A stretch of 13,275 bases of DNA, from positions 1 through 13,275 of the forward strand of contig JAUXDP010000062.1 in assembly GCA_030618325.1 (NCBI GenBank), in the 5' to 3' direction. The notes under the pieces were generated by a model that saw only the letters and a program-made list of their open reading frames with translations, made no database searches and was not told the origin of the DNA. The translations under genes were made by a program, and so were the position numbers. Source of the stretch: Methylococcaceae bacterium (GTDB taxonomy: Bacteria > Pseudomonadota > Gammaproteobacteria > Methylococcales > Methylomonadaceae). Shown here one piece after another: positions 8,201 to 12,984 of this stretch (its first letter is position 1; each line of letters begins with the position of its first letter).

Positions 8201-9312
8201 TCGACCAACGCCTCCAAAGGCGTCGTTGTACTATCCAACCTCATTGCGTTGGATATGTATGCACCACGATCTAGATCATTGACAAATAGTGTAGAAATTT
8301 TTGTTATTCCACTATCAATCATAGCCTGAAGAAGTTCTTCAGTAATTTCAGCATTAACTTCAGCTACAATCTCTCCAGATGCTTCATCAATTAGATTATG
8401 ACTTAGTATTTTTCCATACAGATATTCATTTGGCACTTCAATTTCTGAAATACCAGCTTTATTCATCTTGCGGATATGTTTAGCAGTAATTCTCCGCCCT
8501 TCTTCAACAATCACCTCACCTTCAAATTTGACATCAAAAGCTGCGATTTCTCCACGCAATCGATCAGGAACAAGATGATACAAACATGTCTCAGAGCCAA
8601 TGGTAAACTTATTGGTTTCGAAGAAAATATCTATCATTTCTTCGTTAGTATATTCAAGACCCCGTAATAAAATCGTCGCGGGTATCTTTCTTCTGCGATC
8701 GATTCTGACAAAGATACTGTCTTTGTGGTCAAATTCAAAATCTAACCATGACCCTCTATAGGGAATAACACGCGCATTAAACAGTAGCTTCCCTGAAGAA
8801 TGAGTCTTTCCTTTATCATGATCAAAAAATACACCTGGACTACGATGTAGCTGGGAAACAATTACCCTTTCAGTTCCATTAATAACAAATGTTGCATTAT
8901 CTGTCATTAAAGGAAGTTCGCCCATATAAACTTCTTGCTCTTTAATATCTTTAACTACCTTGGTACTGCCAGGTGCATCTTTATCATAAATCACTAAGCG
9001 CACTAACACCCGCAGAGGCGCAGCATAAGTTGCCCCTCTTTGCTGACATTCTCTTACATCAAATGCAGGCTCACCAAGTCGGTATTGTACATATTCCAAT
9101 AAGGCATAGCCGTTATGGCTTACGATAGGAAAAACACTTGAAAATGCAGCATGCAAACCCTGGTCATTTCTTTTATCAGGCTTTAAACCTGCTTGCAAAA
9201 AGCTTGCGTATGAATCAATTTGAGTCGCAAGAAGATAGGGGACGTCCAGCACTTCATCAGCTTTGCCAAAGTTGTTCCGAATGCGTTTTTTTTCAGTAAA
9301 AGAGTAGGCCAT
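5242..9312 (-). CDS. rpoB: DNA-directed RNA polymerase subunit beta
   Basis: Beta subunit of RNA polymerase, 1356 residues (1342 in E. coli). It opens MAYSFTEKKRIRNNFGKADE. The rifampicin-binding cluster GSSQLSQFMDQNNPLS (513-528) through THKRRVSALGPGGL (531-544) keeps the sensitive residues: Asp522, His532 and Ser537, equal to E. coli 516, 526 and 531 (offset +6). CPIETPEGPNIGLINSL (565-581) is intact. The active-site motif GDKMAGRHGNKG supplies the two conserved lysines that contact the growing RNA. The charged lineage insertion with long helices (EEQEIKRYKKDLDD onward) is present. Minor differences from E. coli are Gln529 in place of Glu and Thr558 in place of Pro, probably lineage variation. 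The ATG is preceded by GGAAG at about 5 bases. The 135-bp gap before it contains an attenuator-like hairpin that would lower rpoBC relative to rplL. Confidence 0.99.
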   Translation of the reverse strand: MAYSFTEKKRIRNNFGKADEVLDVPYLLATQIDSYASFLQAGLKPDKRNDQGLHAAFSSVFPIVSHNGYALLEYVQYRLGEPAFDVRECQQRGATYAAPLRVLVRLVIYDKDAPGSTKVVKDIKEQEVYMGELPLMTDNATFVINGTERVIVSQLHRSPGVFFDHDKGKTHSSGKLLFNARVIPYRGSWLDFEFDHKDSIFVRIDRRRKIPATILLRGLEYTNEEMIDIFFETNKFTIGSETCLYHLVPDRLRGEIAAFDVKFEGEVIVEEGRRITAKHIRKMNKAGISEIEVPNEYLYGKILSHNLIDEASGEIVAEVNAEITEELLQAMIDSGITKISTLFVNDLDRGAYISNAMRLDSTTTPLEALVEIYRMMRPGEPPTKDAAQNLFKNLFFTEERYDLSAVGRMKFNRRLGLDEAEGGGTLQKEDIIAVLKELINIRNGNGTVDDIDHLGNRRVRSVGEMIENQFRVGLVRVERAVRERLTLADSEGLMPQEIINAKPVSAAVKEFFGSSQLSQFMDQNNPLSQVTHKRRVSALGPGGLARERAGFEVRDVHTTHYGRVCPIETPEGPNIGLINSLSVYSRTNEYGFLETAYRKVVDGKVTDQVDYLSAIEEGEFVIAQASVPVDEKGNLKEGLVSCRYKDEFSLETSSSVQYMDVSSKQIVSVAASIIPFLEHDDANRALMGSNMQRQAVPTLRADKPLVGTGMERTVAKDSGVTVVAKRGGVIEDVDAARIVVRVNDQEAEAGESGVDIYNLIKYTRSNQNTCINQKPLVKPGDIIKCSDILADGPSTDIGELALGQNMLVAFMPWNGYNFEDSILVSERVVKEDRFTTIHIEEKSCVARDTKQSPEEITADIPNVSEEALSKLDESGIVYIGAKVRPGDILVGKVTPKGESQLTPEEKLLRAIFGEKAADVKDTSLRVPSSIEGTVIDVQVFIRDGVKKDRRALEIEEQEIKRYKKDLDDQQKIVEQDIFQRVAKLLIGEEAESGPEGIESGAVIAQEYLDNLKQSDWFAIKLKNEDVNVQLEAVAEQVEQQRKDFEQQFEAKKKKITMGDDLPPGVLKMVKVYLAVKRRIQPGDKMAGRHGNKGVISQIVPIEDMPFDANGTPVDIVLNPLGVPSRMNVGQVLETHLGWAAKGLGIKIGEMLEAQAKIGQIREFLDKIYNSSGHKEDLDSFSDAEIIEMAKNLVPGVPMATPVFDGASEDEIRTMLRLADLPEHGQIQLYDGLTGDPFEREVTVGYMYMLKLNHLVDDKMHARSTGPYSLVTQQPLGGKAQFGGQRFGEMEVWALEAYGAAYTLQEMLTVKSDDVTGRTRMYKNIVDGDHRMEAGMPESFNVLIKEIRSLGINIELE

Positions 9313-9349
9313 ATTGCTTCCAAACCTTTAGTATCAGGAGTTTATTACA

Positions 9350-9367
9350 GCTTGCCTTTGTGCAAGC
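9350..9367 (-). other. Hairpin in the rpoB leader
   Basis: GCTTGC and GCAAGC form a perfect 6-bp stem with a six-base loop (ACAAAG), directly downstream of the attenuator at 9368-9400 and about 38 bases before the rpoB ATG. It could be an mRNA 5'-end structure left after cleavage in this gap; in E. coli the rplL-rpoB interval is cut by RNase III, though no site can be proven here. Confidence 0.45.
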
Positions 9368-9400
9368 AACAAAAGGCCGACGACAAAAATGCCGCCAGCC
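9368..9400 (-). terminator. rplL-rpoB transcription attenuator (leaky intrinsic terminator)
   Basis: On the minus strand GGCTGGCGGC (9391-9400) pairs with GTCGTCGGCC (9375-9384) over ten positions (seven Watson-Crick, three G-U), with loop ATTTTT. TTTTGTT follows at once. The interrupted U-run suggests partial termination. In E. coli a leaky terminator in the same interval lets only a fraction of polymerases pass from rplJL to rpoBC, which matches the much larger need for L7/L12; the same role is inferred here. Confidence 0.7.
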
Positions 9401-9417
9401 CTCTTTAAAGAGACTGT
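9401..9417 (-). other. Alternative hairpin overlapping the attenuator arm
   Basis: The 12-base palindrome CTCTTTAAAGAG (9401-9412) lies directly before the attenuator. A longer fold pairs CAGTCTCT (from 9416) with AGAGGGCTG (ending 9396) with one bulged G, and its 3' arm uses the first bases of the attenuator stem. The two folds cannot coexist, so this is formally an anti-terminator candidate. Nothing in the sequence shows what would switch it. Confidence 0.4.
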
Positions 9418-9447
9418 CTTTTTAAATACAAACAGACTTGTCGAAAA

Positions 9448-9825
9448 TTATTTGATTTCGACAGAAGCACCGGCTTCTTCAAGCTGCTTTTTAACACCTT
9501 CAGCTTCGTCTTTACTAACACCCTCTTTTACTGTTGAAGGCGCACCTTCAACAGCTTCTTTTGCTTCTTTCAATCCCAAACCTGTAATGCTTCGTACAAC
9601 TTTAATAACGGAAACTTTATTTGCGCCAAAAGAAGTCATCACCACATCAAATTCAGTCTGCTCTGCTGCAGCAGCACCGTCACCGCCAGCCGCTGCAGGT
9701 GCTGCTGCAACTGCAGCGGCAGCTGAAACACCAAACTTTTCTTCCATTGCTGAAATCAAATCAACAACTTCCATAACACTCATATTAGAAATAGCTTCTA
9801 AAACATCTTCTTGTGAAACTGCCAT
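9448..9825 (-). CDS. rplL: 50S ribosomal protein L7/L12
   Basis: Flexible stalk protein of the large subunit that recruits and activates translational GTPases; it is present as dimers on L10. The 125 residues are of normal length. Residues 1-33 form the dimerisation and L10-binding domain, an Ala/Gly-rich hinge covers about 34-54, and the C-terminal factor-binding domain is about 55-125 with ITGLGLKEAKEAVE (80-93). The ATG is preceded by GAGGA with a spacing of about 6. It follows rplJ by 72 bp, and a stable hairpin sits in that gap. The low-complexity alanine hinge produces a long open frame on the opposite strand that is only a shadow. Confidence 0.99.
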   Translation of the reverse strand: MAVSQEDVLEAISNMSVMEVVDLISAMEEKFGVSAAAAVAAAPAAAGGDGAAAAEQTEFDVVMTSFGANKVSVIKVVRSITGLGLKEAKEAVEGAPSTVKEGVSKDEAEGVKKQLEEAGASVEIK

Positions 9826-9860
9826 TTTATATCCTCTATTACTTTAATCTTTAATGGGTT

Positions 9861-9886
9861 AAGCACCTATGCATATGCAGGTGCCT
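9861..9886 (-). other. Stable hairpin between rplJ and rplL
   Basis: AGGCACCT (9879-9886) pairs with AGGTGCTT (9861-9868) over 8 positions on the minus strand; the loop contains the palindrome GCATATGC and may pair further. There is no U-run, so it is not a terminator. L7/L12 is made at about four times the amount of L10 in known bacteria; a structure between the two cistrons could serve mRNA stability or ribosome loading, but this is inference. Confidence 0.5.
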
Positions 9887-9897
9887 ACATTTAGAGC

Positions 9898-10425
9898 TTA
9901 TGCCGCTTCTTTTTGATCCTTGACTGCCGCAACAGTCCGTACCAATTTTGCGTGCGGCTCGGCCAACGTCCGCGCCAGTTTTTCTACTGGAGCTTTCATT
10001 AGTGCCATAAGCATACTTATTGCCTGATCGCGAGTAGGCAGCTTAGCCAGCCTATCCAACTCAGATGCACCATACAGCTGGCCACCGATGGCAACCATCT
10101 TGGTAATTAACTTATCGTGTTCTTTTGAAAATTCCTTTACTACCCGCGCTGCAGAACCAGGATCTTCAGTTGAAAATGCTAGAATTAAAGGCCCAACCAG
10201 ACCTTCTTTCATACATTCAAATTCAGACCCCTCAAGCGCACGACGTGCCAAGGAATTCTTAACCACACGAAAATAAACACCTGATTCTCTTCCTGACGCC
10301 CGTAACTCAGTCATTTCAGCTACAGTTAAGCCAAGATACTCAGCCGCAACAGCCGAGTGCGCATCAGCAGCAATTGCAGCTACTTCTTCGACGACAATTT
10401 TTTTGCCATCCAACATTAACGCCAC
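9898..10425 (-). CDS. rplJ: 50S ribosomal protein L10
   Basis: Base of the large-subunit stalk: the N-terminal domain (about 1-130) binds 23S rRNA next to L11, and the C-terminal helix (about 135-175) carries L7/L12 dimers. The family pattern is clear at SAVAAEYLGLTVAEMTELR (24-42), VYFRVVKNSLARRALEG (50-66) and KLPTRDQAISMLMALMKAP (128-146). At 175 residues it is a little longer than E. coli L10 (165), with the extra length in the lysine-rich C-terminus. The start is GTG (10423-10425), supported by GGAG seven bases upstream. A 248-bp leader precedes it with an L10 autoregulation element, so L10 (or the L10-L12 complex) probably represses translation of rplJL. Confidence 0.98.
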   Translation of the reverse strand: MALMLDGKKIVVEEVAAIAADAHSAVAAEYLGLTVAEMTELRASGRESGVYFRVVKNSLARRALEGSEFECMKEGLVGPLILAFSTEDPGSAARVVKEFSKEHDKLITKMVAIGGQLYGASELDRLAKLPTRDQAISMLMALMKAPVEKLARTLAEPHAKLVRTVAAVKDQKEAA

Positions 10426-10442
10426 AGTTTATCTCCGATTAT

Positions 10443-10464
10443 TTCTGAACTTACGCGCTCAGAA
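10443..10464 (-). other. Hairpin next to the rplJ ribosome-binding site
   Basis: TTCTGA (10459-10464) and TCAGAA (10443-10448) form a 6-bp stem with a ten-base loop on the minus strand. It ends a few bases before the GGAG ribosome-binding site of rplJ. It could help expose or hide that site when the upstream L10 element changes shape. Confidence 0.35.
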
Positions 10465-10466
10465 TT

Positions 10467-10610
10467 TACATTATGTGCCTCTTCCGAAACACCCCACGGT
10501 TTGCAAAGCCTATGTACCAGCTTTTAGTTCCCGTCTGCGCAGGCCAAAATCATTAAGCCGAAGCACCTGCGGTCTTTGACGGTTACCAACTAAAGCCGGT
10601 AACCCAAAGT
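10467..10610 (-). promoter_or_regulatory. Ribosomal protein L10 leader (translational autoregulation element)
   Basis: The rplA-rplJ gap contains the elements of the known L10 leader family. CGCAGG (10566-10571) pairs with CCTGCG (10538-10543); outside it CCGTC (10578-10582) pairs with GACGG (10531-10535). The unpaired AAAGAC on one side and CA on the other resemble a kink-turn. The inner loop has a C(UUCG)G-type tetraloop followed by CTTAAT. This order (CCGCAGGTG, tetraloop stem, CTTAAT, CCTGCG, AGACGG) matches what I recall of the E. coli rplJ leader, where L10 bound to L12 represses translation. A further stem lies upstream: CTTTGGGTTACC (10598-10609) with GGTAACC (10581-10587) and CAAAG (10574-10578). 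It shares bases with the outer stem, so the two partly exclude each other. Confidence 0.8.
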
Positions 10611-10673
10611 TCTTTTCTCCTTCTCTCCTAGTCCTCTTAAAATAAAGAACCAAAAGAAAAAGAGAGTTAGTAA

Positions 10674-11375
10674 TTATGTATTTTCTTTCAACGAGCTCAG
10701 GTCAACACTTAACCCTGGACCCATTGTTGTAGAAAGCGAAATCTTTTTTAAATAAATCCCTTTTGCAGCACTTGGCTTGGCTTTTGTCAAGTCAGCCAAC
10801 AGAGCTTCAAGGTTTTGCTTAAGGGCACTTTCTTCGAAAGAAATTTTACCCACCGTACAATGAATTATTCCTGCCTTATCAGTACGATACCGAACTTGAC
10901 CAGATTTGGCATTCTTAACAGCTGCAGCCACATCTTGTGCAACTGTACCCACCTTAGGATTTGGCATTAAACCACGCGGTCCTAATATTTGCCCTAACTG
11001 ACCAACAACTCTCATCGCATCTGGTGATGCAATCACCACATCAAAATCCATCTCTCCTTTTTTTACTTGTTCTGCAAGATCCTCCATTCCCACAATATCA
11101 GCACCTGCTTCTTTCGCGGCATCAGCATTAGGCCCCTGAGTGAACACTGCAACTCGAACATCCTTCCCGGTACCATTAGGTAATACTGTCGCACCCCGTA
11201 CATTCTGATCCGACTTTCTTGAATCAACACCCAGATTGACACTAACATCAACTGATTCGGTGAATTTTGAAGTAGCCAACTCTTTTAACAATGCCACCGC
11301 TTCAGATACTGGATATAACTTAGTCGTATCAACCTTTTCTTTAGCAATTTTGGCTCTTTTAGATAGCTTTGCCAT
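10674..11375 (-). CDS. rplA: 50S ribosomal protein L1
   Basis: L1 forms the mobile stalk at the exit-tRNA side of the large subunit and helps release deacylated tRNA. At 233 residues it is the usual bacterial length. It begins MAKLSKRAKIAKEKVD and has the hallmark LGPRGLMPNPKVGTV (131-145) and the C-terminal TTMGPG (216-221), both at the rRNA-binding face. The ATG overlaps the rplK stop by one base (TAATG), and a strong GGAGGG lies in the end of rplK, so the two genes are translationally coupled. In E. coli free L1 represses both genes by binding the mRNA ahead of rplK; a candidate site is seen at 11821-11847. Confidence 0.99.
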   Translation of the reverse strand: MAKLSKRAKIAKEKVDTTKLYPVSEAVALLKELATSKFTESVDVSVNLGVDSRKSDQNVRGATVLPNGTGKDVRVAVFTQGPNADAAKEAGADIVGMEDLAEQVKKGEMDFDVVIASPDAMRVVGQLGQILGPRGLMPNPKVGTVAQDVAAAVKNAKSGQVRYRTDKAGIIHCTVGKISFEESALKQNLEALLADLTKAKPSAAKGIYLKKISLSTTMGPGLSVDLSSLKENT

Positions 11376-11806
11376 TACAAACCCTCCACATCAAGGCCCA
11401 TGCTGCGTGCACTACCAGCGATAATCCTGACAGCAGCATCCATATCTGCGGCGTTTAGGTCTTCCATCTTGGTCTTGGCAATTTCTTCTAATTGCGCTCG
11501 AGTTACCGTTCCCACCTTAACCGTGTTAGGCGTACCACTTCCCTTTGCCAATCCCATAGTTTTCCTCAATAAAACAGAAGCTGGTGGTGTTTTGGTAATA
11601 AAGGTAAAGCTACGATCATTATAAACAGTAATGACTACTGGAATAGGCAGACCTTTTTCCACGTCTTGAGTTTTAGCATTAAATGCCTTACAAAACTCCA
11701 TAATATTCACACCGTGCTGACCTAATGCTGGTCCCACTGGCGGACTGGGATTTGCCTCCCCCGCTTTTACTTGCAACTTAATGTAAGCTTCAATTTTTTT
11801 TGCCAT
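11375..11806 (-). CDS. rplK: 50S ribosomal protein L11
   Basis: L11 binds the GTPase-associated region of 23S rRNA and is needed for the stringent response via RelA. The 143-residue product starts MAKKIEAYIKLQVKAGEANPSPPVGPALGQHGVNIMEFCKAFNA, shown here only to identify it by its proline-rich PSPPVGPALGQ segment (about 21-31). N-terminal lysines and the initiator region match the sites trimethylated by PrmA in E. coli. A GTG two codons upstream (11812) would lengthen the frame, but the ribosome-binding GGAG overlaps it and is well spaced (5 bases) from the ATG at 11804-11806, so the shorter start is chosen. The stop overlaps the rplA start. An intrinsic terminator precedes the gene, so it has its own promoter or depends on read-through. 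Confidence 0.98.
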   Translation of the reverse strand: MAKKIEAYIKLQVKAGEANPSPPVGPALGQHGVNIMEFCKAFNAKTQDVEKGLPIPVVITVYNDRSFTFITKTPPASVLLRKTMGLAKGSGTPNTVKVGTVTRAQLEEIAKTKMEDLNAADMDAAVRIIAGSARSMGLDVEGL

Positions 11807-11820
11807 TATCACTCCAAATT

Positions 11821-11847
11821 TGGGTTCAAGCGCATTTCAGCTCCCCA
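11821..11847 (-). promoter_or_regulatory. Probable L1-binding translational operator ahead of rplK
   Basis: On the minus strand TGGG (11844-11847) pairs with CCCA (11821-11824), and directly inside GAGC (11840-11843) pairs with GCTT (11828-11831). The two short helices are separated by an asymmetric bulge of three bases (GAA) on one side only. Two helices around an asymmetric loop is the known architecture of the L1 site on rRNA and on the rplKA mRNA, and the order GGGGAGC, loop, GC-rich, CCCAA is similar to what I recall of the E. coli rplK leader. The site ends about 15 bases before the rplK start, right by its ribosome-binding site. Confidence 0.6.
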
Positions 11848-11850
11848 CAT

Positions 11851-11876
11851 AAAAAATCTCTGCCTACGACAGAGAT
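11851..11876 (-). terminator. Intrinsic terminator between nusG and rplK
   Basis: ATCTCTGTC (11868-11876) pairs with GGCAGAGAT (11856-11864) over nine positions with one G-U, around a GTA triloop, and is followed by a run of six T on the minus strand. It would end or attenuate the secE-nusG transcript before rplK. The opposite direction lacks a U-run. Confidence 0.8.
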
Positions 11877-11888
11877 CTAGATATCCTA

Positions 11889-11904
11889 CTAAACTCAGGT
11901 TTAG
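11889..11904 (-). other. Hairpin across the nusG stop codon
   Basis: CTAAAC (11899-11904) and GTTTAG (11889-11894) form a perfect 6-bp stem with loop CTGA; the nusG stop TAA is within the first arm. It lies just before the terminator at 11851-11876. Function unknown; possibly chance. Confidence 0.3.
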
Positions 11905-12434
11905 CCTTTTTCTACATCACCAAAACCCAACTCTACCGGCGTTGATCGTCCAAAAATCGATACTGACACTCTCAGTTTACTTTTCTCGTAATTTACTTCT
12001 TCAACGACGCCATTAAAATCTTTGAATGGGCCATCAATAACCCTAACAACCTCACCCACTTCAAATAATATTTTGGGTCTGGGTTTATTAACACCCTCTT
12101 CAACTCGATTTAAGATCGTATTTGCTTCCTTATCTGAGATCGGTGACGGACGATCTGAGGTTCCACCTATAAAACCCAGCACTCTTGGTACATCTCTCAC
12201 TAAATGCCATGTTTCGTCAGTTAAATCCATCTGCACCAGTACATAGCCAGGAAAAAATTTTCTTTCACTTTTCCTCTGCTGCCCCATGCGCATTTCGACG
12301 ACTTCTTCAGTGGGCACTAAAATCTTGCCAAAAGAATCCTCCAACCCTTCTCTTTGAATTCTCTCCTCTAATGCTTCTTTAACCTTGTTCTCGAAATTCG
12401 AATAGGCATGCACAACATACCAGCGTAGCGTCAT
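11901..12434 (-). CDS. nusG: Transcription termination/antitermination protein NusG
   Basis: NusG binds the beta' clamp of elongating RNA polymerase, suppresses pausing, and links polymerase to Rho or to the leading ribosome through S10. The 177 residues show the NGN domain (about 1-115: RWYVVHAYSNFENKVKEAL, FFPGYVLVQMDL, WHLVRDVPRVLGFIGG) and the KOW domain (about 124-177: RVIDGPFKDFNGVVEEVNYE). Phe161 in VSIFGRSTPVEL corresponds to E. coli Phe165, which contacts Rho and S10. The ATG follows the secE stop by two bases, and a strong GGGAGG lies in the secE end, so the pair is translationally coupled. Size and all signature segments are normal. Confidence 0.99.
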   Translation of the reverse strand: MTLRWYVVHAYSNFENKVKEALEERIQREGLEDSFGKILVPTEEVVEMRMGQQRKSERKFFPGYVLVQMDLTDETWHLVRDVPRVLGFIGGTSDRPSPISDKEANTILNRVEEGVNKPRPKILFEVGEVVRVIDGPFKDFNGVVEEVNYEKSKLRVSVSIFGRSTPVELGFGDVEKG

Positions 12435-12436
12435 AA

Positions 12437-12814
12437 CTAGCCTCCCTGTCCTGTTAGCACTCTAACGCCCCAGAATAAAAACATATCAAGCAACCAAAGA
12501 ATTAAACCAACAATAAAAACCATTGCAAACACCATTAAGGTTGTTTGCATAGTTTCCGCTCGAGATGGCCAAACCACCTTTCTGACTTCTTGCTTGGACT
12601 CAAGCATAAATGCCCAGGTGTTTTGACCAAGCCTAGTTGTCAACATGACAACCAGCGCCAAAATAACGATAGCAACCAGACTTAACACCCGGTACAGCAA
12701 AGGAAATTCAGAAAAATAATAAAAACCAACAACAGCTGCGGACACTAATAAAAGTGCAAACACCTGCTTTACAACATCAACCACAGATGTTTCTGCTTCT
12801 GCCTGAGTATTCAT
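12437..12814 (-). CDS. secE: Preprotein translocase subunit SecE
   Basis: Inner-membrane subunit of the SecYEG translocon that clamps the two halves of SecY. The 125-residue product is the three-helix proteobacterial form: membrane segments at about 15-35, 39-60 and 91-117. The conserved cytoplasmic amphipathic helix and hinge is ESKQEVRKVVWPSRAETMQT (72-91). The ATG is the only sensible start: an in-frame TAA lies seven codons upstream and the next methionine is inside the second helix. No Shine-Dalgarno sequence is visible before it. The gene follows tRNA-Trp by 45 bp and overlaps functionally with nusG two bases downstream. Confidence 0.97.
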   Translation of the reverse strand: MNTQAEAETSVVDVVKQVFALLLVSAAVVGFYYFSEFPLLYRVLSLVAIVILALVVMLTTRLGQNTWAFMLESKQEVRKVVWPSRAETMQTTLMVFAMVFIVGLILWLLDMFLFWGVRVLTGQGG

Positions 12815-12823
12815 GAATAAGGT

Positions 12824-12852
12824 ATAATAAAGTTAAGTGCCTATTTTGTCTT
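12824..12852 (-). promoter_or_regulatory. Possible secE-nusG promoter
   Basis: AAGACA (12847-12852), a 17-base spacer and TATTAT (12824-12829) resemble a sigma-70 promoter (four and five of six matches). It lies between tRNA-Trp and secE. Initiation about 7 bases downstream would be near 12817, leaving a leader of only a few bases, consistent with the lack of a ribosome-binding site. Alternatively secE is translated from the tuf-tRNA transcript after tRNA processing. Confidence 0.45.
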
Positions 12853-12859
12853 AGGGTGT

Positions 12860-12935
12860 TGGCAGGCCAGGAGGGACTCGAACCCACAACCTGCGGTTTT
12901 GGAGACCGCTGCTCTACCAATTGAGCCACTGACCT
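12860..12935 (-). tRNA. tRNA-Trp, anticodon CCA
   Basis: Full 76-base cloverleaf with encoded 3' CCA. The acceptor arm AGGTCAG pairs with CTGGCCT (one G-U), the D stem is GCTC/GAGC, the anticodon stem GCGGT/ACCGC with loop CTCCAAA places CCA at 12900-12902, and the T loop is TTCGAGT. The discriminator base is G, the tryptophan identity element. The T stem GTGGG/CCCTC has one U-U mismatch at its second pair (50-64). It sits 49 bp after tuf with no terminator between, so it is probably cut out of a tuf-tRNA(-secE) transcript, an arrangement common in proteobacteria. Confidence 0.97.
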
Positions 12936-12984
12936 AATACCCTGCAACACTGCGTAACAGGCAATGATACACTATTTTTTTTTG

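Noticed and set aside
9334..9368. Promoter for rpoB (TTGCTT, 16 bases, TAATAA)
   Set aside because: Poor -35 match and overlap with the hairpin at 9350-9367; not enough to call.
9389..9847. 152-codon open frame on the plus strand, rich in Ala, Ser and Pro
   Set aside because: It is the reverse complement of rplL; the length comes from the alanine-rich hinge (GCN codons read as low-complexity on the other strand). No ribosome-binding site or promoter, and rplL is certain.
11375..11812. Longer rplK start at GTG 11810-11812
   Set aside because: The GTG overlaps the GGAG ribosome-binding site, and the ATG at 11804-11806 is correctly spaced and gives the conserved MAKK N-terminus.
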